A stretch of DNA of 64,000 nt from Adiantum capillus-veneris. Taxonomy: Eukaryota > Streptophyta > Polypodiopsida > Polypodiales > Pteridaceae. The notes below the pieces were generated by a model. It saw only the letters and a program-made list of their open reading frames with translations. It was not told where the DNA came from and did no database searches. The translations under genes were made by a program, and so were the position numbers. This document shows, piece after piece, positions 56,318-64,000 of the stretch; position 1 is the stretch's first letter, and every line of letters begins with the position of its first letter. The stretch is from NCBI GenBank assembly GCA_014529385.2, contig CM043960.1, forward strand, positions 26,553,896-26,617,895, written 5' to 3'.

Positions 56318-57572
56318 TTGGTAACACCAAATCTAATATGGCAACCAATGCAAGAAAGAATCTCAATGTAGTCATCTTGAGCACCGGAGAGAAGACTTCA
56401 TCAAAGTCAATGCCTTGTTCTTGCTTAAAGCCCTTGGCAACAAGCCTTGCTTTGTACTTTGGCTGACTATCATGAGCGGTGATCTTATACCTGTAAACCC
56501 ATTTACAAGGTAGAGCCTTTTTGCCCTGTGGTAATTTAACTAGCTTCCATGTTTGGTTTTTATGCAGAGCTGTCATCTCTGACTGCATGGCCAATTGCCA
56601 ATTCCCGGAGTCCTTCATTTGCACTGCTTCCTTGTAACATGAAGTCTCATTGCAATCAATCAACATGACATAGTTCATAGATGGAACAAACCTATCAGGA
56701 GGTCGCGTGATACATCCAGATCTACACAAAATAGGTGGCTCAGGCTCAGCCACAACCTGTGGTTCCACTCTATCCTGTCCTTGCTCCTCTTGAGCCCTGA
56801 CATTTTGTCTTGCACGTGCAGGTCCATCTTCTTGCAAGAAAACTCTTCTAATCTCCTCAACCCTCTCTGGTTTAGAATGATATTTGGATTCATTAAAGTG
56901 AACATCATTGCTAGGGATAACCTTTCTGGATTCGGGATCCCAAAGTCTGTACCCCATCTCACCAGAATTACCATAGCCTAGAAAGATGCACTTTCTACTC
57001 TTTGGCTCAAGTTTGTTCCTAAATTCCTTTGGAACATGAGTATATGCCTCACAGCCAAAGACTCTAAGATGCTTGTATGAGGGCATTTTGCCTGACCATA
57101 CCATCTCTGCCACTGAATCCTTCTGCAAAACCTTGCTAGGTGATCTATTTATAAGATGAACAGCTGTTGATACAGCTTCAGCCCAAAACCCATTTGGAAG
57201 TTGTGCATTACACAACATACTTTTGACCTTCTCTTGTATGGTCCTATTCATCCTCTCAGCAACACCATTTTGAGGAGGATTGTATGGAGCAGTAAGTTCA
57301 TGTTTTATACCTTTTGACTCACAAAAGTCCTGAACGGCCTTTGAAACATACTCTGCACCATTGTCAGTGCGTAAGCATTTAATCTTCTTGCCACTCTGAT
57401 TCTCCACAAGTGTCACAAACGTTTTGAAAACACTAAACGCTTCATCCTTGTGCTTGAGAAAGTAAACCCATACTTTCCTCGAGTAATCATCTATAAATGT
57501 CATAAAGTAAGAAGCTCCCTCTAGAGATAGGTTAGGCATAGGTCCACACAAATCACTATGAACAAGTGCCAA
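56286..57572 (-). pseudogene. Copia integrase and RT N-terminal half
   Basis: This 428-codon stretch starts in the integrase core: SDLCGPMPNLSLEGASYFMT, FIDDYSRKVWVYFLKHKDEA, CLRTDNGAEYVS and APYNPPQNGVAERMNRTIQE, so the D,D,E residues are present. The integrase tail (GCEAYTHVPKEFRNKLEPKS, FLGYGNSGEMGYRLWDPESR) and the RT start (WKLVKLPQGKKALPCKWVYR, GFKQEQGIDFDEVFSPVLKM) follow. The frame is lost at about 56300, just before the MDVKTAF block. Confidence 0.95.
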
Positions 57573-57644
57573 CTGTGTATCCCTCTAGAGATAGGTTAGG
57601 CATAGGTCCACACAAATCACTATGAACAAGTGCCAACTGTGTAT
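57517..57644. repeat. 64-bp tandem duplication in copia integrase
   Basis: The unit starting CCCTCTAGAGATAGG begins at 57517 and again at 57581. Because 64 is not a multiple of 3, it shifts the frame and repeats the peptide around LVHSDLCGPMPNLSLEG. Confidence 0.92.
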
Positions 57645-58020
57645 CTCTTCTACTGCTTCTATGCTTATGTGGCTGCTGTGTTTGCTTACCATACAGACAA
57701 TGTTCACAGAATTCAAAATCATTAAATGACAAGCCAGGCAAATAACCAGAATGAGACAAGATTTCCATTCCCTTCTTGGACATATGTCCTAACCGACCAT
57801 TCCACAAAGAAACGTTCGGCTGCTCGGTTACATTGATTACATTTTTAGAGACATTTGATACATAAATCATGTAAAGTCCTCCAGAATTTACTCCATGTGC
57901 TACTGTCATAGAACCCTTGGATATCTTCCACATGTTCTGTCCAAAAGTGGTGATGTAGCCAGCATCATCAAGTAAGCCTCTGCTGATCAAGCTCTTTGTA
58001 ATTGCGGGAACATGTCTCAC
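57556..58020 (-). pseudogene. Copia GAG-pre-integrase and integrase N-terminus
   Basis: 154 codons with the zinc-binding integrase N-terminal domain: LWNGRLGHMSKKGMEIL and FEFCEHCLYGKQTQQPHKHR (HHCC ligands present). It continues the gag-protease frame after one TAG at 58048-58050, where glutamine is expected, and ends at the 64-bp duplication. Confidence 0.92.
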
Positions 58021-58047
58021 ATTCTTCAGCGTGAAAGAAGAGCCATT

Positions 58048-59139
58048 CTAAAACTTCAATTGAACATCTCCAACACCTAAGAGCTCACATGTCTGCCCAT
58101 TGCCTAGCTGAACATGATCTTTAGTGGTCACATAAGAGGTAAACCACTCCTTGTTTGGAGACACATGAAGTGATGCCCCTGAGTCTATAATCCAGTCACT
58201 CAGTGCATTTCCATCAGATGCTGTAAGAAGAGCCGAGTCCATGGTATTCTTCAAGAAGTAGATGTCTCCTGACACTAGACTGTCATCCTCTGCAACAGTG
58301 TTTGTCACATTTATTTCTTGAATCTTCACTGAGGACTTGTTCTTCTCACCATGGTCTTCAGCTTTCTCTTTGCCTTTTTTAGCTTTCCATTCTCTGCAGT
58401 CTCTTTTCATGTGACCCTTCTTGCCACAATGGTAGCATTCTATGTAACTCTTGCCTTTAGCACTGCGGGACTTGCTACGAGATTGATCCCTCTTTCCACC
58501 TTTGTACTTTTCTTTGGTCCTTCCTCTGACAACTAAGGTTGTTCCTTTGCCTTTGTCCATTGTCTTTCTGTTGGTTTCTTCAGTAAGCAGACTGCCTTCT
58601 ACACCTGCTATGGTCAAACCATCTGGAGGTGCAGAATTACTCAAAGCTGTGCGAAAAGTGTCCCAACTTTCTGGCAATGTGATCAACAGGAACATAGCTC
58701 TAACAGGCTCATCAAACTTGACACCTTGAGCTGACAACTGACTGTAGATGGTGTTGAATTCATTCAGATGATTGGACATAGGGGTCCCTTCTTTCATCTT
58801 CAAGTCAACAAGCTTCTTAAGCCAGTATACCTGTGAAGCTGCACTCTGCTTCTCATAAAGATCACTCAGCTTTGTCCATGCTTGATAAGCTGACATCTCA
58901 TCTGCTACATTGAAGTAAACGCTTTCTGCCAAAGTCAACATAATGGTAGAAAGTGACAATTCATCCATTTCGCTCCATTCATCTTCGTCCATATCTTTTG
59001 GTTTTATCCCCTTGAGCTTTATAGGTTTTATCTGCTTCTTTTGTACCAACACGTGCCAAATCTGCTTCTTCCACAATGGGAAATTGGTTCCATCCAGCTT
59101 CTTGATATTGTAAAGAGCAGTGTCCTGTGATCCAACCAT
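58048..59139 (-). CDS. Copia gag and protease (open frame)
   Basis: 363 codons are open from ATG at 59139. The gag part begins near IKKLDGTNFPLWKKQIW and has the UBN2/retrotransposon-gag pattern (WTKLSDLYEKQSAASQVYWL, FDEPVRAMFLLITLPESWDT). A Lys/Arg/Ser-rich linker leads to the CCHC knuckle CYHCGKKGHMKRDC. The protease motif WIIDSGASLHVSP is intact, followed by the flap region VQLGNGQTCELLGVGDVQL. The frame is ended by a premature TAG; a functional polyprotein would read on into integrase. As it stands it could give Gag plus a partial protease. Confidence 0.9.
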   Translation of the reverse strand: MVGSQDTALYNIKKLDGTNFPLWKKQIWHVLVQKKQIKPIKLKGIKPKDMDEDEWSEMDELSLSTIMLTLAESVYFNVADEMSAYQAWTKLSDLYEKQSAASQVYWLKKLVDLKMKEGTPMSNHLNEFNTIYSQLSAQGVKFDEPVRAMFLLITLPESWDTFRTALSNSAPPDGLTIAGVEGSLLTEETNRKTMDKGKGTTLVVRGRTKEKYKGGKRDQSRSKSRSAKGKSYIECYHCGKKGHMKRDCREWKAKKGKEKAEDHGEKNKSSVKIQEINVTNTVAEDDSLVSGDIYFLKNTMDSALLTASDGNALSDWIIDSGASLHVSPNKEWFTSYVTTKDHVQLGNGQTCELLGVGDVQLKF

Positions 59140-60223
59140 AACTACGCTTCACAGTAGTTTACTTTCCTGGGAAAAATTCGACAGAGTTTCCCCTGTAAAC
59201 TGTCCTCTGAACCAATATCAACCTGTCAAATGAACCAAGAAAGCTTCAGATTCTGAAATTTTTTTGGTAGAGTCTCCTTTGTAAAATGGCTGTGGTGTAC
59301 TAAAAAACAGACCAAAAACAACTCAAAAAACCATTGTCTCTCTAACACTGTAAGCTGTGGGTAAACCTGTCCTGCACCTGTACTGTCTCTCACTGTCCTA
59401 TCACTTCCCTGTAAGCATAGACTGCGACAATGCCTCAACGGCAGTAAAGCAAAGATGCAATCCCAACTGTCTAACTCACAGTCAATACATCCTAGCTGTC
59501 TGTCTAAGGGTGCTCGAGGGATCGCTCCAAGACCTGTATCACCGAAAGGATCTAACCATTCGAGAATACCCCAGCTCAATAAAACCTCACTCGACCCTCA
59601 ACAAAGGCTGCAGTAAATCCGACAGTACATAGACTTCCCACAAAGTCATACATCCACAAATTTCCTACTGTATGCTATAACCGCTGCTGCGGTTGTTTGC
59701 TGCGTGACTCACAGCCAGCAAACCCTCAACATACATACATCATCTTTGACAATACATCCCATGTGGAAGTACCTGCAATGTCAGGATGAAATCTGGAATA
59801 TCAAGCAGCAAACACAAGCTACCTGATGAACTAGTGGATGTCGCCTACAGTCTGTGTGTAGGTGCACCCGTGTCGTATGGGACACGCCTCCAAGAACTGT
59901 AAGCCATCCTTCGTTGTGTAGATAGCCACAAATCAGCACTCTGGAAGTGCATATATCCTTAGCACTTGCAGTTGTAGGCCGAAACCCCAAATTTGCAGAG
60001 TCGGATCTGCACCCGCCAAGACCACGTAGTCGAAAATGGCCTGCGCAGATCTTTGTCGAAGCCGAAGGGTGGCCGAGATGACCTCATAATGGAATTCTGA
60101 GAACACCAAGCCCTTCGGGCTTTCCCACAGGAATTGGGGCTGTGTCTTCGCCTGTCGAATCTCACTCCAATCTGAGCAGGTGACTCTGGCTACCTGCAAA
60201 TGCTGCCCCGAGCCTCGATCTGA
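59140..60223 (-). other. Long leader of the copia element
   Basis: About 1.08 kb between the primer binding site and the gag ATG, unusually long for an element of this size. It holds only short open frames and no recognised domain; it should contain packaging signals. Confidence 0.6.
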
Positions 60224-60235
60224 GCTCTGATACCA
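60224..60235 (-). other. Primer binding site of the copia element
   Basis: The minus strand reads TGGTATCAGAGC, complementary to initiator-Met tRNA, two bases after the 5' LTR. Confidence 0.93.
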
Positions 60236-60237
60236 GT

Positions 60238-60429
60238 TGAAGGAGTACGAGCGGAAGTGCGACGCGAGAGAGAGTGGGAGAAGAAGAGCACGACGATATG
60301 GTGAACTTGCTCTACTATAATGTGTAGAGCATAGTGAGTTCTTATTAGGTTTTAACAAAAGAATATGTGTACATACCTGGCGGCCCGCCCACTTACCTGG
60401 GCGACCACATTGGGCTTTATACCCCAATA
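60238..60429 (-). repeat. 5' LTR of the copia element
   Basis: 192 bp. Its outer end reads CCCCAATA where the other LTR has CCCCAACA, a C-to-T change of the terminal dinucleotide. The target copy GTATC follows at 60430-60434. Confidence 0.95.
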
Positions 60430-60559
60430 GTATCTAGGACTAGAGAGGATCCATAGGACCCCTCATTCATCATGTTTGGTGTAGGTGGGTAGTGGCGAGA
60501 CAATCGTGATAGCTCATCGCAACCAAATTTTTAGAATTGAGTTTTAGTCACATTTTGAA

Positions 60560-61054
60560 GAGTGGAGTGCTACACCGACACAGCGAGAGACAAGAGAAGG
60601 AGAGGAGAAGAATAGACACAGGTGCTGGGTGCAATCTCCTCTCGTGCAAGAGTGAGCAATTTGATATTTTCATGATTTATTTGTGAAATATTTGATATTT
60701 TGATGAAGTATTGCAATGTTGATTTGAATTGTGGAATATGATCACTTGTCGGGTGTTGTGTGAGCAGATCAGTGATTGGCAAGTGCTGGACAATAAGGTG
60801 ATAGCAGTTATTCTGAATAAAACTGCCACCATTAGATTTTATTTATTGTTATATTGAGCTATTTACGAGCCATAACTATTATTGCCCAAGTGCGAGCTGA
60901 TGTAACTCATTTTTTAGCATGAACTTTTCTATAAATAAAATATGTGCAAGAGGGACATGCTCACTCTCGCACGGGGGGAGATTGCACTCATTGCTTGTGT
61001 CTTTCTTCTCTCCTCTTTCCTCTCCTCTCTCGCCGTGTCGGTGTAGCACTCTGC
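60560..61054. repeat. Inverted repeat (fold-back) with ~100-bp arms
   Basis: Arms 60560-60660 and 60957-61054 are imperfect reverse complements. Shared blocks include GTGTCGGTGTAGCACTC, a TCTCCTC-rich core and TTGCTCACTCT or TGCTCACTCTC. The 296-bp loop has no coding sequence. It could be a MITE or an inverted duplication; no target-site duplication was found. Confidence 0.75.
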
Positions 61055-61059
61055 TCTAG

Positions 61060-61840
61060 GAGTTGCACATGTACGTGCTCTCTCGATCTATCTCTCTCTT
61101 TATCTCTCTATGTTTGCGTACAGCTTGAAGTATGTGCAAGGAAGGTTGTCAGGTATGCCGATTCGTGTGTTTCTTGGATTGTAGTATATAGTTTTGATAT
61201 TTTGCAGGGCTCTCCGCGGTCCATTTGTAGCATGCAAAGGATCATAGATACTTCAGCTGATAGGGGATCCATCCCATGGTGTGGGTTGGGTGTCTAACCT
61301 CACTACCCTATCTTATTGCAGATTTAGTGAGAACCACGATTAATTGTCAATCCATGGGACGAAGCTGACTCGACTAGTGCATAGAGGCTACAAGAGGTTG
61401 TCAATCTCTCGGAAAACAACTAACAACTGGAATATAACTCAAGCTACACTCAAGTGGCTGAAATCACCAAAAGCCAATCGCTCATCGACAAACAAATCAC
61501 ATCCGTTACAACATCAAATGACATCCAAACGTAACAAAACTTTTCAGACTAGTTTATAAGACCTAAGCACACATGCTTATGGTCTCAAATCCCACTTTAA
61601 ATCAAGTACCAAAATCGCGATTATTAACAACAATGGATTTTTGACCTAGTCATTTTCGACCCAGAATGCACCTAAATGCTTAGCAATGATGCCCCAATAC
61701 CCCGCCTATGCTTAGTTTTTTATTTTGAAGTGTAAATCCCTATTTATGATGAAATTAGGCCGTGGCTCGCCTATGCCAAAATCTATGAAATATTGTGATG
61801 TGTTTATGTCAATGCGTAGAGCTCTTACCTGCGGTTGCAA
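61060..61840. other. Unassigned sequence
   Basis: No gene recognised. Part of it may already belong to the LTR whose right end is at 62164; the left LTR boundary could not be located. Confidence 0.35.
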
Positions 61841-61849
61841 TGCAACAAA

Positions 61850-62164
61850 CGCGACTGCAATGTGACAACCAGGGAGGGAGTAGGAAGTGCGAGAAGGAGA
61901 GAAGTGAGCGCCGTTAGCTCACGCTGTGTATTTCATCATCCAAAACTTCCAATCAACTTACAAAAATTGGCTTTTATACCTTAGCCAACGTTTTTGGTGG
62001 TCAAAACTAATAATTTGGGAGCTCTTACTAAAGATAGGTAATGATAGGTTGATACAGTCTGGAAGCTTGCAGTCTCGGCTCATTAATTACAAGGTTTATC
62101 CAAAAAGTAGGAGTTTACAATAAGAGCTCTAAAAAACGGTATCCGTGTTAGCTTGCTGGTAACA
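61850..62164 (-). repeat. 3' LTR (outer boundary unknown) of a right-edge element
   Basis: The right end CTGGTAACA at 62164 gives TGTTACCAG on the minus strand and is immediately followed by a polypurine tract. A minus-strand TATA box (GGTATAAAAGCC) lies at about 61970-61983. The start coordinate given is only the part supported by these signals. Confidence 0.6.
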
Positions 62165-62181
62165 TTCCCCCCCTCCTCGCC
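62165..62181 (-). other. Polypurine tract of the right-edge element
   Basis: The minus strand reads GGCGAGGAGGGGGGGAA directly before the LTR TG. Confidence 0.75.
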
Positions 62182-62203
62182 TGTGTCGTCCCTTGACACA
62201 GTT

Positions 62204-63972
62204 TTATGGACTGAAGTAGTCTTCACGTTGATGGCTGGCGAGGTGGTCTTTAAGCGCATTTAGTGCCTTTTGGTATCTGGTTTTCCTCTCTTTATCTGAC
62301 ACTTGCAAGAACTGCATAGTGACTCTGTTTTTCAGCTCCACTACTGAGTAGCTTACAAATCGTGATCTCAGGTTGCTGATCAATGGCCCAAATATTTTTG
62401 TTTGCCAAGTAAAGAACCCTGTGTAGAACACTTCCTCAAATGCCAACATATTGTGAGAAGGTAAAAACATGCATCTGGCGTAGAAGCCATAGAGGACTTG
62501 TTCGGACAATTGACCACTAAGGTCGTAGCATAATCCTTTATTACCCTCGAGGAATGACATCCAAGGTGCCTGCTTACTCTGGCTCATGGAATACTTCGAT
62601 GCAAGTGAGCAGCATTCGGAAGATTTTGTATAGCATTGCACATGATAGATCTAGTAGACTTCTGAAGAAGGACATGGCACCCGTTAGGGTTCTCACCATG
62701 TACTCTTCTATCGGTGGTCCCTTTGCTAGAGTAGGCAATCTAGGGTAATTCAGTCAAGTTAGCCGCTTCTTTGTTAGTGCCTCATATGTGCTATCAAGGT
62801 CCTTACTCTTGGTAAGGACAGAAAGTAGGATCCGTTTGTAGGGCCGCAAGTACTCTTATGAATAGAATCAAATACATTGGATTCTTGTTCAGCCAGCTCA
62901 ACCTCCACTTTGGGTGGTCTTGATCTGCACCCTCGACTTGCATGTCTGTGTAAAGCCTTTCTTTGACTTGTAGCAACTCCACCTTAATCAGAGGATAGGG
63001 CAGCAATTGTTGGTGCCATTGCGCATTGATTTGATTGGGAGTGACTTGTGTAACATTGACGGAGTGAAGAACTCTTAGTTCCCAATCCATTGCTGCCTTC
63101 CACTGCTCATCTACCTCTTGTTTAATCTTCTCCTTCAGTGTATCTTCCTCAGCCTTTGAAAGTTGGACCATTGGCACTGTATCCGTTTTGGTTAGGTGTA
63201 CTTGAAATTCCTCCTCGCCACTTAGCTCTTCTGCTGGCTATGTCTCCATCACAGTGAATGAAACTGAGGGGATCTCTATTTGTGGCTGCTCTAAAGTGCC
63301 TGCCTCTTCTTGTGTTTCCAGCCGTCCCTCTCTCAATAGCTGGTTGATCCTTTTAAGTTCAGCTATTTCTTTCAGTAAATCGTCTTCTCTTTGCACCTGC
63401 ATTAAAGCCAGGTCTCTGCGATGAGACTGCTCCAGTTGAAGCTCCAACTCGAGGTCTTTATTCTTTTTCTCATCTGTTCCTTTGATCGAGGCCACTGCGG
63501 AATTTTCTCTTATTTGCCGCAGGAAAATTTCCTGATCATTTATTCTTTGCTCTGAGTACTGTAGGGAGGCATTTGCTACATCTAATTGTACCTGAATCTT
63601 CTGAACTGATAGGGTTGTAGTTAGAAGTTTGTTTGTAACTTTTGTTAGTTGTTCATATTTTGCTTTGCATGCATCTCACAATTTTGTAAGCAAATCATCG
63701 AGCTCCTCCATCTCTTTCTGTTGTTTATTCCTTGCGAGCTGATTTTCTTCAGCTTCTGCTTTCAACTCCTGCACTTGCCATTGTAGATCGCTGATGACAT
63801 TTAATCGGTCATCTAACTCCCCTTGGAGTGCGTCAATCACCATCTCTAATTCTTTGGCCCTTGTGCTACGGTTAAGTGCTGCTGAGCGAAGTCGTTCAAT
63901 CATGTCCTGCATTTGCTTGGCATACTCGCTAACTTGCAAGATCACTTCGTCGTTTGATTGCCAAATCTTCAT
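62204..63972 (-). pseudogene. Extra 3' ORF of the right-edge LTR element: coiled-coil protein
   Basis: One minus-strand frame covers 63972-62803 with two stops (63676-63678 TGA, 63238-63240 TAG), continues in other frames to ~62590, and ends with 62641-62204. The N-terminal part is a strong heptad coiled coil (MQDMIERLRSAALNRSTRAK, DRLNVISDLQWQVQELKAEA); then an acidic linker; then helix-rich sequence (QWHQQLLPYPLIKVELLQVK). Blocks such as KGP followed by a Leu-rich helix, and W-Q/H-x-x followed by L-x-x-E-x-x-L, match the N2 extra ORF in the same order. It abuts the polypurine tract, so it is the last gene of the element. The start lies at or beyond the window edge. Confidence 0.6.
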
Positions 63973-64000
63973 TTTGTGCTAGTTGCCTTGATGTTTCTGT

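Larger units (their letters stand above)
54816..60429 (-). mobile_element. Ty1/copia retrotransposon, nearly complete
   Basis: A 5.6-kb element with short 192-bp LTRs (54816-55007 and 60238-60429, about 10 differences), a perfect GTATC target duplication, initiator-Met primer binding site, ~1.1-kb leader, and gag, protease, integrase, RT and RNase H in copia order on the minus strand. Only three lesions break the polyprotein: TAG at 58048-58050, a 64-bp tandem duplication near 57517-57644, and a 1-base frameshift near 56300. It is the youngest-looking autonomous element of the window. Confidence 0.95.

Noticed and set aside
61060-61300. Plus-strand 117-codon frame as a gene
   Set aside because: It crosses the inverted-repeat arm and a TC-rich stretch and shows no domain.

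Overview
This is a stretch of plant nuclear DNA, very probably from a fern or another seed-free vascular plant with a large genome. The evidence is spliceosomal introns, plant-type Ty3 and Ty1/copia LTR retrotransposons, a PLS-type pentatricopeptide-repeat (PPR) array of the kind that is greatly expanded in ferns and lycophytes, and long (TC)n, (GA)n and (GT)n tracts. The fern assignment is inferred from the style of the PPR modules; no marker gene fixes the species. Most of the window is decayed transposon. One host gene looks complete.

Left half (1-26,624): nested retrotransposons. A truncated minus-strand Ty3 element (A) ends in a 5' LTR at 1659-3152. An inverted fragment of the same LTR family follows (3153-3733). 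A complete relative (M, minus strand) spans 4621-26619 and is bounded by the target-site duplication GCCAC. Its 3' LTR is split by an insertion at 5976-19486. The insertion is a decayed plus-strand Ty3 element (N1), itself split by a third, minus-strand Ty3 element (N2, 9078-18967, target-site duplication AGGAG). N2 carries gag, protease, RT, RNase H and integrase, plus about 3.4 kb of extra coding sequence between integrase and its 3' LTR. A small terminal-inverted-repeat element with tRNA-like promoter boxes sits in the gag of M.

Middle (26,625-42,000): host-derived sequence. There is a PPR pseudogene with five 306-bp modules and an E-type C-terminus (28,490-30,507), weaker PPR debris, and an intron-containing broken fragment of cofactor-independent phosphoglycerate mutase (33,007-34,183). 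Next comes a five-exon gene for an HhH-GPD DNA glycosylase family protein (35,550-41,775, 447 codons). All its exon phases agree and I see no stop, although intron 2 (4.4 kb) holds two Ty3 fragments and a hAT-like MITE.

Right part (42,000-64,000): a 182-bp tandem repeat, a decayed Ty3 gag-protease, a copia RNase H fragment, and two unrecognised decayed coding regions. These are followed by a non-autonomous LTR element (51,598-54,187) and a nearly whole copia element (54,816-60,429, target-site duplication GTATC) broken by one stop, a 64-bp duplication and one frameshift. The window ends in a minus-strand LTR element whose coiled-coil reading frame next to the polypurine tract resembles the extra reading frame of N2.

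The nesting gives relative ages: M is older than N1, which is older than N2. The only gene likely to give an active product is the DNA glycosylase. The most promising undescribed item is the shared extra coiled-coil ORF of N2 and the right-edge element.
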